A stretch of DNA of 64,000 nt, taken from the NCBI RefSeq assembly GCF_014695385.1, contig NZ_JACJOD010000024.1:62001-126000 (forward strand). Direction: 5' to 3'. The translations under genes were made by a program, and so were the position numbers. Numbering within the stretch: the first letter of the stretch is position 1; the number at the start of each line of letters is the position of its first letter. The stretch is from Trichocoleus sp. FACHB-46. GTDB lineage: Bacteria; Cyanobacteriota; Cyanobacteriia; FACHB-46. Of this stretch, positions 1 to 8,768 are shown piece by piece. The notes below the pieces were generated by a model. That model did no database searches and was not told the DNA's origin. It was given only the letters and a program-made list of their open reading frames with translations.

Positions 1-509
1 CAATCCACAATTAAGATTTTCTCAAAGCCTTGCTCTTGGGCATACTTTGCAGCTGCGGCTAAAGGATTGAGCAAGCAATAGCCATGTCCCCAATTAGCAT
101 GAGCATGATGGCCAACCAAGCTAAAGCAGTAAGCTCGCTCTAAGTTGCCTTGTTTCATCTGGGCGATCGCCTCAAATAAGCCACCCAGCCCGTAAGCATA
201 TCCAGGTAGGCAATGCTCCAGTCCCCAGCAACCACCGAGAAGATGCGGCATCTCCAGGTTGAACTTCTCTAGTGGTTTTTCTGCCGCCAGCAACACTAAC
301 TGTTGCAAATACTCTCTCGTGTGAACTCGCAAGTATTCACTGTATTTCACTCGTCTGACTGGGAGCGATGGATAATCAGAGAGGCTTTTTTCAAGTTCTT
401 GCCGAACCTTGCTGTAGTGCGGAAATGAATAACCTTTGAAGGGAATCAAATGACTCGGCTTAGACGTTTGACAAGTCTGGGGGTGAAGATAGGTGGCGAA
501 TTTAGGCAT
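1..509 (-). CDS. Histone deacetylase-like amidohydrolase (5' part, cut by window edge)
   Basis: The frame is open from an ATG at 509 down to base 1, so about 169 N-terminal residues are visible and the C-terminus lies outside the window. The start MPKFATYLHP is followed by a segment with two adjacent His (LVGHHAHANWGHGYCLLNP) and then KILIVDW at the edge. This matches the active-site region of the arginase/deacetylase fold (HDAC, acetoin-utilisation AcuC and acetylpolyamine amidohydrolase family), in which the His pair and the Asp that follows build the zinc site and charge relay. These enzymes remove acyl groups from lysine or polyamine amides. The substrate cannot be told here. It is divergent from proA, with about 118 bp between the starts. 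The family is confident; the subfamily is open. Confidence 0.85.
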   Translation of the reverse strand, partial: MPKFATYLHPQTCQTSKPSHLIPFKGYSFPHYSKVRQELEKSLSDYPSLPVRRVKYSEYLRVHTREYLQQLVLLAAEKPLEKFNLEMPHLLGGCWGLEHCLPGYAYGLGGLFEAIAQMKQGNLERAYCFSLVGHHAHANWGHGYCLLNPLAAAAKYAQEQGFEKILIVD

Positions 510-627
510 AGATGGTCAGGAGAAAAAGTTAGAGGAATGATGGATAGACAGCATTCACCGCTACGATTTAAAGGACAAGTCGAGATTTGCTAAATTTTGG
601 CTTGCTTGTGGCTTTCTATCTAAACCT

Positions 628-1932
628 ATGATCGCGTCTCAAGTTGCTTCCCTGTCTCTTCCCGATCTGGCTCGGCAAACCCGTCAAGCTGCGCGTAAGT
701 TAGCGACCTTGCCAGCCGAGGCGAAAAATCAAGCGATTGAAGCGATCGCCCAAGCCTTAGAAGTTGCAGCTCCAGAAATCTTGGCTGCCAATGCTGCCGA
801 CTGTGAAGCCGCCCAAACCGCAGGCATTAGTAGTTCTCTCTATGCTCGCTTAAAGCTGGATGAAAGCAAACTAAAAGCCGCGATCGCCGGAGTCAGAGAT
901 GTGGGTCGCTTAGCCGATCCGGTAGGACAGGTGCAAATTCACCGCGAACTCGACCAAGGCTTGGTGATGAAGCGGGTTTCTTGCCCGTTGGGTGTGTTGG
1001 GCGTAATTTTTGAAGCTCGTCCCGATGCGGTGATGCAGATTTCCTCACTGGCGATCAAGTCTGGGAATGGCGTGATCCTCAAAGGCGGCCAAGAAGCGGT
1101 ACGTTCCTGCGAAGCCCTTGTTAGAGCGATTCATACAGGTTTAGCCCAGACCGAAATTGATCCTGCTGTAGTGCAACTCTTGACCACTCGCGAAGAAACC
1201 TTAGAACTGCTCAAGCTCGATCAATATGTGGATTTGATTATCCCCAGAGGTTCCAATTCTTTTGTGCGTTTCGTCCAAGACAACACGCGGATTCCAGTCT
1301 TAGGACATGCCGATGGTATTTGCCATTTGTATGTTGATAAAGGCGCGGATATTCGTAAAGCTGTGGCGATCGCCGTAGACTCTAAAACCCAATATCCTGC
1401 GGCTTGCAACGCGATCGAGACGTTGCTGGTTCACAAAGACATTGCTTCTGAGTTCTTGTTAGGGGCCACTTCTGCGCTTCAGGCCAAAAATGTAGAACTG
1501 CGGGGAGACGATCGCACCAGAGCCATTTTGAATATTGCTGCTGCGACCGAAGCCGACTGGTCTACTGAGTACAGCGATCTGATTCTGTCGATTAAAGTTG
1601 TGGATGACTTGGCCGCTGCGATCGACCATATCAATACCTATGGATCTCGACATACCGAAGCGATCGCCACCGAAGATCCCAAAGCTGCGGCTCAGTTTCT
1701 CGCTGAAGTGGATGCTGCGGGGGTATACCAAAACTGCTCGACTCGCTTTGCTGATGGTTTCCGCTACGGCTTTGGAGCTGAAGTGGGCATTAGCACCCAA
1801 AAAATGCCGCCTCGCGGTCCTGTGGGTCTAGAAGGGTTGGTAACTTACAAATACGAGATCACCGGAGACGGGCACATTGCTGCCACCTACGCTGGCCCCG
1901 ACGCCAAACCATTTACCCACCGAGATCTGTAA
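628..1932 (+). CDS. proA: Gamma-glutamyl phosphate reductase (glutamate-5-semialdehyde dehydrogenase)
   Basis: 434 aa, the usual length for ProA. It catalyses the second step of proline synthesis in the cytoplasm: NADPH-dependent reduction of gamma-glutamyl phosphate to glutamate-5-semialdehyde. The sequence shows the aldehyde-dehydrogenase-superfamily layout: [14 protein letters not shown] and [10 protein letters not shown] in the nucleotide-binding half, [13 protein letters not shown], the catalytic-cysteine segment [16 protein letters not shown] (Cys near residue 261), and a C-terminal segment [20 protein letters not shown] that is a ProA hallmark. folB follows 94 bp downstream on the same strand, with a palindromic repeat between them. 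proB is not in the window. Confidence 0.97.
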   Translation: MIASQVASLSLPDLARQTRQAARKLATLPAEAKNQAIEAIAQALEVAAPEILAANAADCEAAQTAGISSSLYARLKLDESKLKAAIAGVRDVGRLADPVGQVQIHRELDQGLVMKRVSCPLGVLGVIFEARPDAVMQISSLAIKSGNGVILKGGQEAVRSCEALVRAIHTGLAQTEIDPAVVQLLTTREETLELLKLDQYVDLIIPRGSNSFVRFVQDNTRIPVLGHADGICHLYVDKGADIRKAVAIAVDSKTQYPAACNAIETLLVHKDIASEFLLGATSALQAKNVELRGDDRTRAILNIAAATEADWSTEYSDLILSIKVVDDLAAAIDHINTYGSRHTEAIATEDPKAAAQFLAEVDAAGVYQNCSTRFADGFRYGFGAEVGISTQKMPPRGPVGLEGLVTYKYEITGDGHIAATYAGPDAKPFTHRDL

Positions 1933-1955
1933 TAACTACCTCTCTTGCAACACAT

Positions 1956-1988
1956 CACTAAGGGCGAATGGCCATTCGTCCCTACAGA
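1956..1988. repeat. Imperfect palindrome AGGGCGAATGGCCATTCGTCCCT
   Basis: The core GAATGGCCATTC (1966-1977) is a perfect 12-bp palindrome. It extends outward with C-G, G-U, G-C and G-C pairs to form a hairpin of about 10-12 bp. It lies between proA and folB. A related sequence (TAGGGGCGAACGGC...GGCCCTAC) lies at 55070-55096, so it appears to be a member of a dispersed palindromic repeat family of the type common in cyanobacterial intergenic DNA. As RNA it could act as a read-through hairpin; there is no T-run to make it a terminator. Confidence 0.6.
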
Positions 1989-2026
1989 CCACTTTGGTTT
2001 CAACTGCCTTACCGCTGAATCGACAC

Positions 2027-2401
2027 ATGGATTGCATTCAACTCACAGGAATTCGCGCTTACGGTTACACAGGCTTTTTGCCAGAAGAACAAGTTCTGGG
2101 CCAATGGTTTCAAGTAGATTTAACCTTGTGGCTGGACTTGTCTAAATCGGGATCCAGCGATCGCATTGAAGACACTCTGGACTACCGCAACGCCATCGAA
2201 ACGGTGAAGCAACTGGTTAAAACCAGCAAATTCGCTTTGGTCGAGAGATTAGCCAGCGCGATCGCAGAAGCTTTGTTGGAACTACCTGCCCACCCCGATC
2301 AACCCGTCGTGGAGCAAGTCCGAGTGCAGTTGTCTAAACCTGCTGCCCCCATTCCCGATTTTGGTGGCAGAATTACCATCGATATTACCCGTACTCGTTA
2401 G
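2027..2401 (+). CDS. folB: Dihydroneopterin aldolase
   Basis: 124 aa from the ATG at 2027; a longer in-frame extension to 1877 overlaps proA and has no family similarity. FolB converts 7,8-dihydroneopterin to 6-hydroxymethyl-7,8-dihydropterin in folate synthesis. Recognisable parts are the N-terminal IQLTGIRAYGYTGFLPEEQ, then GQWFQVDLTLWLDL, SDRIEDTLDYRNAIETVK (the conserved D..DYR), FALVERLASAIAEALL (conserved V/LE.LA) and the C-terminal VRVQLSKPAAPIPDFGG. The domain is complete and of normal size. It is probably cotranscribed with proA. Confidence 0.95.
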   Translation: MDCIQLTGIRAYGYTGFLPEEQVLGQWFQVDLTLWLDLSKSGSSDRIEDTLDYRNAIETVKQLVKTSKFALVERLASAIAEALLELPAHPDQPVVEQVRVQLSKPAAPIPDFGGRITIDITRTR

Positions 2402-2433
2402 CAATCCTCATCCAAACCCACTCAAAACAGAAA

Positions 2434-2468
2434 CTCCACCTCCGTGCATGCCGCTACAAAAGGTGGAG
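2434..2468. other. Inverted repeat downstream of folB
   Basis: CTCCACCT (2434-2441) and AGGTGGAG (2461-2468) form an 8-bp perfect stem with a 19-nt loop, 33 bp after the folB stop. No T-run follows on either strand, so a classical intrinsic terminator is not supported. It lies in the gap between the converging folB and prohibitin genes. Confidence 0.4.
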
Positions 2469-2678
2469 CTATAAAACCCAGTTAGGAGGTATCTTAAAAA
2501 CCAAGGTAGCCCTAGAAATCTAGACTTTTCCTGACTTTTAACAAGTTCTTAAGCTATCAGGTTGAGGTAAGTCTGCTTTGGTGGCGATCGCTACCATTTA
2601 ACTGATCACGCCTCTTAAAGGTCAATGCTGTTGATCCATGCGTTACGGCTGCGCCTAACACGCGCTACCCGATACGGC

Positions 2679-3542
2679 CTAACGACGTTGGTTTAATGTC
2701 GCAGGATCGATATTGACTAGCGGCAGAGTGCCATTGCCACCCATGACAGTCGGAAAGCGGCCATCCCATTTTTCGATCGCCTGCTGCTGCAATAGCTCTG
2801 AGGTTAAAGTCAGTCGTTGCAATCGCTGAGCTTCAGCTTGGCCTTTAGCGCGGTTCACAGCGGCCTCTGCGTCTTGCTTGGCCCGAAGTGCGGTGAATTC
2901 TGCTTGTTTTGCCTCTTGTTCAGCAATTTGCTTCGCTTCGATCGCTTTGTTGAACTCTGGTGAGAATCCAAAGTTGACCAACGAGACATCATCTACCAGC
3001 AGCCCATAAGATGCTAAGCGCTTCTTCAGCTGGTCATCAATTTCGCCTTTTAGCTCGGTGCGCTTGGTAAGAATCTCTTCGACGTTCTTCTTAGCAGTCG
3101 CGGCTTTCACTACTTCAGAAACCGCAGGCGTAATAATGCCGCTGACAATTTGTTCTTTGTTACCAATTCGTTGATAGACCGTATTAACTTGCGCCGGGTC
3201 GATATGCCAGTTGATGGCTACTTCTGTGGTGACATCTTGTAAGTCCTTAGAAGCGGCACGGGCATTAATGTCGTCCTTCTGTACTCGGACACTCATTTTC
3301 TTTACCGAGGTTAGAACTGGCATTACTGGGTGGATGCCTTCATCTAACACTTGATTTTGGACTTTGCCAAAGTGCATCACCACGCCCCGCTCCCCAGCGT
3401 TGACGATGACAAAGGGGCGAAAAAGCACTGCTCCTAGGAGAAGGGTCACTCCCCCAGCAATGTAGAGAGCCGTATTAGCAGATGGCAGGGGTGGCATTCC
3501 ACGTGAGTTGGGTAATGCAGACCGAGTTGACTTTCCAGTCAT
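2679..3542 (-). CDS. Prohibitin-like SPFH/Band-7 membrane protein
   Basis: 287 aa from the ATG at 3542; an in-frame ATG at 3587 would add 15 residues and cannot be excluded. A single N-terminal membrane segment (IAGGVTLLLGAVLF) is followed directly by RPFVIVNAGERGVVMHFGKV, the signature of prohibitins, then the SPFH domain. A long charged, Ala/Gln-rich coiled coil (AKQIAEQEAKQAEFTALRAK and onward) completes it. Family members assemble into large membrane rings and are linked to membrane organisation and protease control; cyanobacteria carry a few SPFH proteins of this kind. The function here is inferred from the family only. It is transcribed alone, convergent with folB. Confidence 0.9.
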   Translation of the reverse strand: MTGKSTRSALPNSRGMPPLPSANTALYIAGGVTLLLGAVLFRPFVIVNAGERGVVMHFGKVQNQVLDEGIHPVMPVLTSVKKMSVRVQKDDINARAASKDLQDVTTEVAINWHIDPAQVNTVYQRIGNKEQIVSGIITPAVSEVVKAATAKKNVEEILTKRTELKGEIDDQLKKRLASYGLLVDDVSLVNFGFSPEFNKAIEAKQIAEQEAKQAEFTALRAKQDAEAAVNRAKGQAEAQRLQRLTLTSELLQQQAIEKWDGRFPTVMGGNGTLPLVNIDPATLNQRR

Positions 3543-3947
3543 GAGAGTTGCTCTGAATTTTAAGTTCTTTAAGTAGAAGCGGGTCACTTCTTACCTAACA
3601 AAGTGCCCTTGTTTACTTCAACAGTTGCGATCGCTTTGATTCCGCAGAAACTTTGTACATCACAAATCCAACTTAAGGCGCTACCAGTTGCCACGTAATG
3701 ACTTAGAGCAAACTTTCGTTCCGTGCTGAAGGTGCTGAAGGTTAAAAACCGCACTGCTGATTCGTAGGAAGTATCAAATAAAAAACAACTACCTAAGTAG
3801 GTAAATTTTATCGGGAATAAGAAAGGTAAAAACGCCCGTGTGGTAAATTAATGAAAAGAAATCATTCCTAATAAAGCTCCAACAAGGTTTGCACAGATTT
3901 ACATCGCTAAATCTCAAACCTTTCATTCCTTGGTTACCCTTTTGTCT
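3543..3947. other. Divergent promoter region with short palindrome
   Basis: This 405-bp AT-rich gap separates the prohibitin start (leftward) from the DUF2294 start (rightward). It contains the palindrome TACCTAAGTAGGTA (3790-3803), a possible regulator site. A 61-codon leftward frame inside it shows no coding character. No promoter boxes could be assigned with confidence. Confidence 0.35.
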
Positions 3948-4355
3948 ATGACAGCTACCCCTACCCGTGGGCAACTAGAACGCACTCTCTCGCAGCGGAT
4001 TCAAGCGCTCTATCGCGAGCAGCTTGGGCATCAGCCTAGTAAAGTAACCTGCCAACTGTTTGATGAGAAATTAGCGATCGTTCTAGAAGACTCCATCACC
4101 CCTCCCGAGCAGTTGTTGGCGAACAGTGGTCAAGAAGAACTCGCTAAACAAGTCCGGGCGGATCTATCTAAAGCCATTGAGCCGCAGTTGAGAGAGTTGA
4201 TTAAGGAGGTGCTGGGGGTTGAGGTGCTAGATTTACTCAGCGACGGCAAAATCGATACTGGACGAACTGGCACGATTGCCGTTTTAGGAGCAACGCCCAC
4301 CGTTCGTGATCCAGCTTCTACCCCTAAAGCTAAAAGGCAGGGGGAGGAGAACTAA
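3948..4355 (+). CDS. DUF2294 family protein
   Basis: 135 aa from the ATG at 3948, chosen over 3930 because the family domain begins at TRGQLERTLSQRIQALYREQ. The middle (GHQPSKVTCQLFDEKLAIVLEDSITPPEQLL) and end (RELIKEVLGVEVLDLLSDGKIDTGRTGTIAVL) follow the DUF2294 pattern: a helical N-part, a short beta hairpin, a helical segment and a final strand pair. Family function is not established. The last 26 bp overlap the 3' end of the convergent response-regulator gene, so the two transcripts would be complementary at their ends. Confidence 0.85.
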   Translation: MTATPTRGQLERTLSQRIQALYREQLGHQPSKVTCQLFDEKLAIVLEDSITPPEQLLANSGQEELAKQVRADLSKAIEPQLRELIKEVLGVEVLDLLSDGKIDTGRTGTIAVLGATPTVRDPASTPKAKRQGEEN

Positions 4356-4758
4356 GATAGCGGTGAATCAGCTCTTCTAGGTCATCAACCATGTAGGGCT
4401 TGCTGATGTAATCGTTGCAACCCGCTTCTAGAAGGCGATCGCGATCTTCTTTTCTTGCCATCGCCGTGACTGCAATAACCGGAATCCTCAGGGTTTCGGG
4501 ATTTCGTCTTAAGCAGCGCACAATTTCTGCACCGTCCAGATCGGGGAGCATTACATCTAACAAAATTAGATCTGGCAGCTGCTCTTCAGCCATACTCAAA
4601 GCCATTAAGCCATTCGTTGCAGTAATGAACGAATAGTTTCCTAAACTCAGGACTTGGCTAATGAGTAACAAATTGTCCTCATCATCATCAACCGCCAAAA
4701 TCAATGGTTGTTTCACACAATTTGGCTGATCGGTTTCCAGGAAACATTTCAAATCCAT
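4330..4758 (-). CDS. Single-domain response regulator (receiver only), copy 1
   Basis: 142 aa, a CheY-like receiver with a short N-terminal tail and no output domain. The acidic pocket is DDD (24-26), the phospho-acceptor Asp68 is in LILLDVMLPD, the switch residue is Thr98 in VIAVTA and the conserved lysine is Lys120 in YISKPY. All key residues are present, so it should be phosphorylatable. It probably relays phosphate or docks to a partner kinase. Its paralogue at 5407-5841 has the same key residues at the same positions. The extended EDRDRLLEAGCNDYISKPY segment resembles receivers associated with hybrid kinases of cyanobacteria. Confidence 0.92.
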   Translation of the reverse strand: MDLKCFLETDQPNCVKQPLILAVDDDEDNLLLISQVLSLGNYSFITATNGLMALSMAEEQLPDLILLDVMLPDLDGAEIVRCLRRNPETLRIPVIAVTAMARKEDRDRLLEAGCNDYISKPYMVDDLEELIHRYLSSPPPAF

Positions 4759-5406
4759 ATCCTGCCTCTGGGACGAAACGAGCGCACCTGCGATCCCTAA
4801 CAGAAGCTTGGACGAGGCATTTCCGAAGCGGCAATTTGGCGCTTACTTGTGGCGAACTGGCTCGTAGCTATTTGGTCAGGTTGAACGCTCTAGATTTTCT
4901 CGATAAAGCATGAATCAACCATTTACAAGATTTCTTGGTTCTTGATTCTACAAGAGATTCGTAAATAAACCGAACTTTCTGAGACGAAATAATACTGAGT
5001 GTAACTGTCTTTAATGTAGTTTTGGACCTCACTGGATTCAAATGTTGCATTACTTTAAGACAGTCTTTCAATAAGAGCTGGCTCAGTTGATAAATCCAAT
5101 GATGAAGCCAACTTTTATAGATGCCTTATAAAGTCATCGTCACCCCAAGCTGAGCAAACGAGGCATTCTCTTAGCGACTACGGGCAAATATTGAGAATGT
5201 CTCGGAATTAAAACCACAAGGTTGACAACTTACTTGAGTAGATTGAAGCAAGTTGTGAAGCTTCTGACAAAAACTACCAGCACTTAAACGGAGTCTAAGG
5301 TCAAATCTTAGTTGATTTCGCGAAAAAACTGAACAGTTTGCTTAAAAGCTTAGCTCTCAGCCTTTTTTCGGCTGAATTCTTTTGTTTCTACGACTTCTCT
5401 GACAAA
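4759..5406. other. 648-bp gap between paired response regulators
   Basis: No convincing gene. The only frames are short, with no homology and poor codon use. Visible structure is an imperfect hairpin at 5225-5256 (ACAACTTACTTG / GAAGCAAGTTGT, 10 of 12 paired, 8-nt loop) and a small hairpin with U-rich flanks at about 5358-5377. It presumably holds the promoter of the leftward copy-1 regulator and the 3' end of the copy-2 transcript. A small RNA is possible but unproven. Confidence 0.4.
5358..5391. terminator. Weak hairpin near end of response regulator copy 2
   Basis: TCAGCC and GGCTGA form a 6-bp stem around a TTTTTTC loop, followed on the plus strand by a T-rich stretch (ATTCTTTTGTTT). On the minus strand it lies shortly after the stop of the 5407-5841 gene but is followed by only a short T-run. 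It is a possible terminator of modest strength; the orientation is uncertain. Confidence 0.3.
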
Positions 5407-5841
5407 CTAGCTAGCTTGGTAAAAACCAATCTGGTTTAGCGTGCGATAGATTAAACCTTCTAGGCCCTCTAGAGTATAGGGCTTGCTAATGTAGTCATCC
5501 CAGCCTAGCTGCAAGATTTGTTCTCGGTCTTCTACTCTAGCCAGAGCCGTTACGGCAATGACGGGAATTGCCTGAGTTTGAGGATGTTGTTTGAGTTGTT
5601 GAATGACTTCAACGCCGCTGATATCTCGCAAGACAACATCCAACAAAATCAGATCGGGTTGGTATCTCTTAGCTAAGTTGAGGACCGTTTGACCTTGCAA
5701 AGTATTGATACAAGCAAAGCCGAACACCTTCAGAATCTGGGAGAGAAGCAACAAGCTATCCTCATCGTCATCCACTACCAAGATTAGAGGCTGTTTCACC
5801 CAAAGATGTTGGTGCTTATGGCGGAAGGGCTCCATGTTCAT
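5407..5841 (-). CDS. Single-domain response regulator (receiver only), copy 2
   Basis: 144 aa, the closest paralogue in the window of the 4330-4758 protein. Acidic triad DDD 24-26, phospho-acceptor Asp68, Thr98 and Lys120 sit at identical positions. The motif after the Asp is VVLRD rather than the usual MxP-type turn, a small deviation near the active site. No DNA-binding or enzymatic output domain is present. A tandem duplication is the simplest origin. The N-terminus is rich in His/Gln (RHKHQHLW) and lies where the copy-1 tail differs most. Confidence 0.92.
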   Translation of the reverse strand: MNMEPFRHKHQHLWVKQPLILVVDDDEDSLLLLSQILKVFGFACINTLQGQTVLNLAKRYQPDLILLDVVLRDISGVEVIQQLKQHPQTQAIPVIAVTALARVEDREQILQLGWDDYISKPYTLEGLEGLIYRTLNQIGFYQAS

Positions 5842-6210
5842 GGGCGATTCGTCAATGATTTGTCATGAGCTTAGTGATTCTGAGAGAAATCCGGGTACTG
5901 TCTGCACCCAAAGCGCCAAATTTCATCTCAGTCTAATACAAATCATCGGAAATCTAAATAATTTCTTAAGGATTTTTGCTTGAGGTGATCTATGCTGTAC
6001 TCTAAGAAACTTTTTTTTCAGCAGAGTAGATAAAATGTTTGGCTTGAGTCTGGCTCTAAGCCAATTGGCGGAATCATTCGAGGCGATCGCTTTCTAGCCA
6101 AAGGTGGAGGTTAGGTTTTATGAGGACGTGTTACATTCGTTAATAATACTTAATAAGCACTAAGTAGTATTGCCCTTGCTCAAGTTCTTGATACCGTAAC
6201 TTCTGCCCTT
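5842..6210. other. 369-bp gap upstream of a small unknown gene
   Basis: Divergent region between response regulator copy 2 (leftward) and the 106-aa protein (rightward). It is AT-rich, with an A/T tract near 6008-6016 and one HIP1 octamer. The sequence just before the start contains TTAATAATACTTAATAAG, which could include promoter elements, but no clear box pair was found. Confidence 0.35.
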
Positions 6211-6531
6211 ATGTTGCCAATAGTTGTTAACGAAGAGCTAGTCCACCGTTTCAATTTCTATCTCCATACTTCTGTCAAACAAGGGATGCGGCATCAAGAC
6301 GAGCTGTATGCCCTCGCTCAGGAATTTAGCCAAACGGCTCGGCTAACGGCTTATCAAAAGGCTTGTGAGCTGGTAGAGCAGGGAGTTCCAGTTGTGGTTA
6401 CTGCCTCCAGCGTAGGATATGCGGTTTGGGTAAGCTTGCGATCGCTAACCCAAGTTCCCGAAAAAACGACTCGGCAGCCCAGGCCTACTCTCTCTAGTTT
6501 GCCTTCAAGGCTGGAGCTTTGCTCAGCTTAA
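6211..6531 (+). CDS. Small conserved unknown protein, paralogue of the 53095-53376 product
   Basis: 106 aa, soluble, with no signal peptide or membrane segment. It aligns along about 78 residues with the protein at 53095: both start MLP(I/L)V, then ELVH.F.F, (Q/E)GM, ELY.L, a helix rich in Ala, EQ.....(V/I)T, and end in (V/I)WVSLR(S/T)L. The shared pattern (helix, helix, beta strand) indicates a real protein family with two copies here. I do not recognise a named domain. The C-terminal 25 residues are low-complexity (PTLSSLPSRL) and not shared. Confidence 0.75.
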   Translation: MLPIVVNEELVHRFNFYLHTSVKQGMRHQDELYALAQEFSQTARLTAYQKACELVEQGVPVVVTASSVGYAVWVSLRSLTQVPEKTTRQPRPTLSSLPSRLELCSA

Positions 6532-6588
6532 CCTTTAGCTGGCTGGCGTTCAGCTACCTCTACCCTTGCAACTACGGTTCCCTAAACA

Positions 6589-6948
6589 ATGAAAATTCGG
6601 ATTTCTTCAGAGTTGTCTGACGCAGACTTATATGCAATTTGCGAAGCTGCGGATGTGCTGGCTTGTGAGTGCCCTAGCTATTTAGTCCGTCTGGTGCAAG
6701 AGGTGAGAGCTTTTCGTCAATATACGACTGACTGTATCCAGCAGTTTCCAGAAGATGCTACGACTCATCACTGGCTAACGGGTCGAGCCAAGCAGGTGGA
6801 AAGTCTGCTGTGTCAAACGATTGTGGAACTGTTGCAGAAAGAAAATCTGATTGATGAACAGGATCAAGTTTGTCTAACTCAGCTTTCCGATCGCTCACGG
6901 TCTTTAGCATTAGCAGGGTATCAACCTGAAGTGCGCCTAGCAAGTTAA
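6589..6948 (+). CDS. Unknown small helical protein
   Basis: 119 aa, starting MKIRISSELSDADLYAICEA, predicted all-helical and soluble, with four Cys (CEAADVLACECPSYL and later CIQQ, CQT, CLT). It follows the 106-aa gene by 57 bp on the same strand and may be cotranscribed. No known domain was recognised. It has normal coding character and a HIP1-type GATCG motif inside, so a genuine gene is likely. Confidence 0.65.
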   Translation: MKIRISSELSDADLYAICEAADVLACECPSYLVRLVQEVRAFRQYTTDCIQQFPEDATTHHWLTGRAKQVESLLCQTIVELLQKENLIDEQDQVCLTQLSDRSRSLALAGYQPEVRLAS

Positions 6949-6974
6949 CCTGAGTAGGCAGCGATAATCGAGAG

Positions 6975-7421
6975 CTAACTCCACTGACTCAAGTACTGAT
7001 TGAGCTGTTGCTCGATTTGCTGTAAGTGTGCCTCGCCGTTGACTAGACTTTGCTCGTAACATTGCGGGGGTGTGGGTTCTGGTTTGAACTGGATTAGCTT
7101 AAACTCAAACCCTTTACCAGTCCCCAAACCAAGGATTAAAACTTCTTCCTCAGGTTGATTAGCATCAATAATTCCCAGAATTTCTTGGATTTGGTTGTCT
7201 ACTTTGCGGTTGAGTTCGGCGATCGCGGCGACGGAGCAAAATACTAGATGGGGAGTCGGTTGAAAGTCAACTCCTAAAACCCCTGGCTCCGCCTCCGAGT
7301 GTTGCGCTAGTCCCCAAGCCAAGGCCGCTAATTCTGGTTTGTGCGATTCAACAAATAGTTCTAGCTGCTGCCGCCAACTTTGCTCAGTGGGGTCGAGTTT
7401 GGAGCTGAAGAATTCTGGCAT
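6975..7421 (-). CDS. Unknown cyanobacterial-type small protein (possibly CcmS-like)
   Basis: 148 aa from the ATG at 7421; the 17 residues upstream in frame look non-coding. The N-terminal part (SWRQQLELFVESHKPELAAL, then AWGL) is helical. A mixed beta region follows (VLGVDFQPTPHLVFC, EEEVLILGLGTGKGFEFKLI) and a C-terminal amphipathic helix ends in NQYLSQWS. The overall look recalls small cyanobacterial proteins annotated as carboxysome assembly chaperone CcmS, but this is from memory of general pattern only and is weak. It is the last gene of a leftward run of membrane/periplasmic genes. Confidence 0.65.
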   Translation of the reverse strand: MPEFFSSKLDPTEQSWRQQLELFVESHKPELAALAWGLAQHSEAEPGVLGVDFQPTPHLVFCSVAAIAELNRKVDNQIQEILGIIDANQPEEEVLILGLGTGKGFEFKLIQFKPEPTPPQCYEQSLVNGEAHLQQIEQQLNQYLSQWS

Positions 7422-7504
7422 CGTATTGGTTCCTTTCCAGGTGGTTGCACACAGCAAAAGCGGGACTGCCAATGATTTTAGATGGAAGTGGTACCCGTAG
7501 CATT

Positions 7505-8215
7505 TTAGGTTGCGGCACAGGCTGCTGGTAGAGGTGGCTGAGTTGTAACTACAACTTGCGAGTACCCAGTGGTGCGGAGGAGCTGGCTAACCACTTGCTG
7601 AGCGCGATCGCTAGCTTTTTGCAATACTCCTTCTTGGCAAGCAGTGGCCACAATTTTTTTCAGGGCTTGTTGCTCTGCTAAGGTTTGTAGATTTGGTGCG
7701 ACATCTGGCCCTAACCCTAAAAGACCGCGATCGTAGTCGTACACTTGCGATCGCGTCACATCAATTTTGGCATCAAGGATACGCGGAGGAGGCAGGCGGA
7801 TTTGGATGATGTCGCCATTAATAACCACGTCTTGGGGTTGTAGCTGTCCTAAATCAACCCCTGCTCGCACTTCACCATAGGCAATGTACAGCAGCTTGGT
7901 AGTTCCGACTACAAACCCTGCCAACTCGCGATTTTGATGCGTCGGTACAATGGCTTCCATCGCAAAGACTGTGGTACTCAGCTCACTCACGCCTTGAATT
8001 TGCCGCAACGCTACCGATCGCACATCCACTTGGGGCGCAGTTTCAGTCGGTCGCCACAGGGCTTGTAAATCAAGCCAAAACTGCTGCCCAGAACGCCAAA
8101 CTCCCAACAACATAATTAGGGCCATAAGGGCGATCGCGCCGGTTGACATCCAAATTAGTTGATACAGAAACCCATTTTTGTGAGTCGGCGATTGCTGAGG
8201 ATGTGCGTCTCTCAT
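7505..8215 (-). CDS. DUF4230 domain protein with N-terminal membrane anchor
   Basis: 236 aa. One membrane segment near residues 23-43 (STGAIALMALIMLLGVW) anchors a predicted extracytoplasmic DUF4230 domain. Hallmarks are LRQIQGVSELSTTVF, LLYIAYGEVRAGVDLGQLQ, ING..IQIRLPPPRILDAKID and SQVYDYDRGLLGLG, all in the family order. The function of DUF4230 is unknown; members are membrane-tethered and common in bacteria. It lies 49 bp downstream of the coiled-coil membrane gene on the same strand and is likely cotranscribed with it. Confidence 0.88.
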   Translation of the reverse strand: MRDAHPQQSPTHKNGFLYQLIWMSTGAIALMALIMLLGVWRSGQQFWLDLQALWRPTETAPQVDVRSVALRQIQGVSELSTTVFAMEAIVPTHQNRELAGFVVGTTKLLYIAYGEVRAGVDLGQLQPQDVVINGDIIQIRLPPPRILDAKIDVTRSQVYDYDRGLLGLGPDVAPNLQTLAEQQALKKIVATACQEGVLQKASDRAQQVVSQLLRTTGYSQVVVTTQPPLPAACAAT

Positions 8216-8264
8216 GGTCCACAGTTGTAGGTTTGCCTAACTCGATCTTAGGCGGGAACTGCGA

Positions 8265-8648
8265 TCAGCGCGATCGTGGGGCAGGGTTAGCTTTTTCTAG
8301 CTGAGTCATGCGAGCTTCTACATTCGTCACTCGCTCTTTTAACTCAATCAGCAACGTTGCCAAACGGTCCAAAATGGGTGTGGTTGCAGGAGTTGGCCTG
8401 GGTGGTGTAATAGCAGGTGCTGCAGGACGACTAGGCTCAGGTAGACGGGTGCCAGAGCGACTCAAACTGTAGATTTGCGCCTCTAAACGGCTGATCTCAG
8501 CTCGGAGTTGATAGCCATCTGACTCTAACCGGGCCAAACGAGATTCTAGTAGGGCTGTGGATTGAGCTGCCAAACGCCCTGGCAACAGCACTAACCCCAC
8601 GATGACTAAACCCGTAAAACCTAGAATTTTCAGCCAGCGACGATTCAT
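8265..8648 (-). CDS. Membrane-anchored or exported coiled-coil protein
   Basis: 127 aa. The N-terminal hydrophobic segment (ILGFTGLVIVGLVLLPGRLAAQ) reads as a signal peptide or anchor with a possible cleavage after AAQ. Two heptad-rich coiled coils (LLESRLARLESDGYQLRAEI and LLIELKERVTNVEARMTQLE) are separated by a Pro/Thr/Ala-rich linker near residues 70-92. This is consistent with a periplasmic spacer or scaffold. No named family was recognised. It is the second gene of the leftward 9.1-7.0 kb run. Confidence 0.7.
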   Translation of the reverse strand: MNRRWLKILGFTGLVIVGLVLLPGRLAAQSTALLESRLARLESDGYQLRAEISRLEAQIYSLSRSGTRLPEPSRPAAPAITPPRPTPATTPILDRLATLLIELKERVTNVEARMTQLEKANPAPRSR

Positions 8649-8768
8649 AGAAGTTGCCCCTTAAATAGATTCGGGATTGACTTCAGGAGGCAAGTCTGGA
8701 GCAGAGGGAAGCAGCCATACAAGTACCTATCAGTCGTATGGTCAACAGGGGAAACCTTAGCCGATCGC

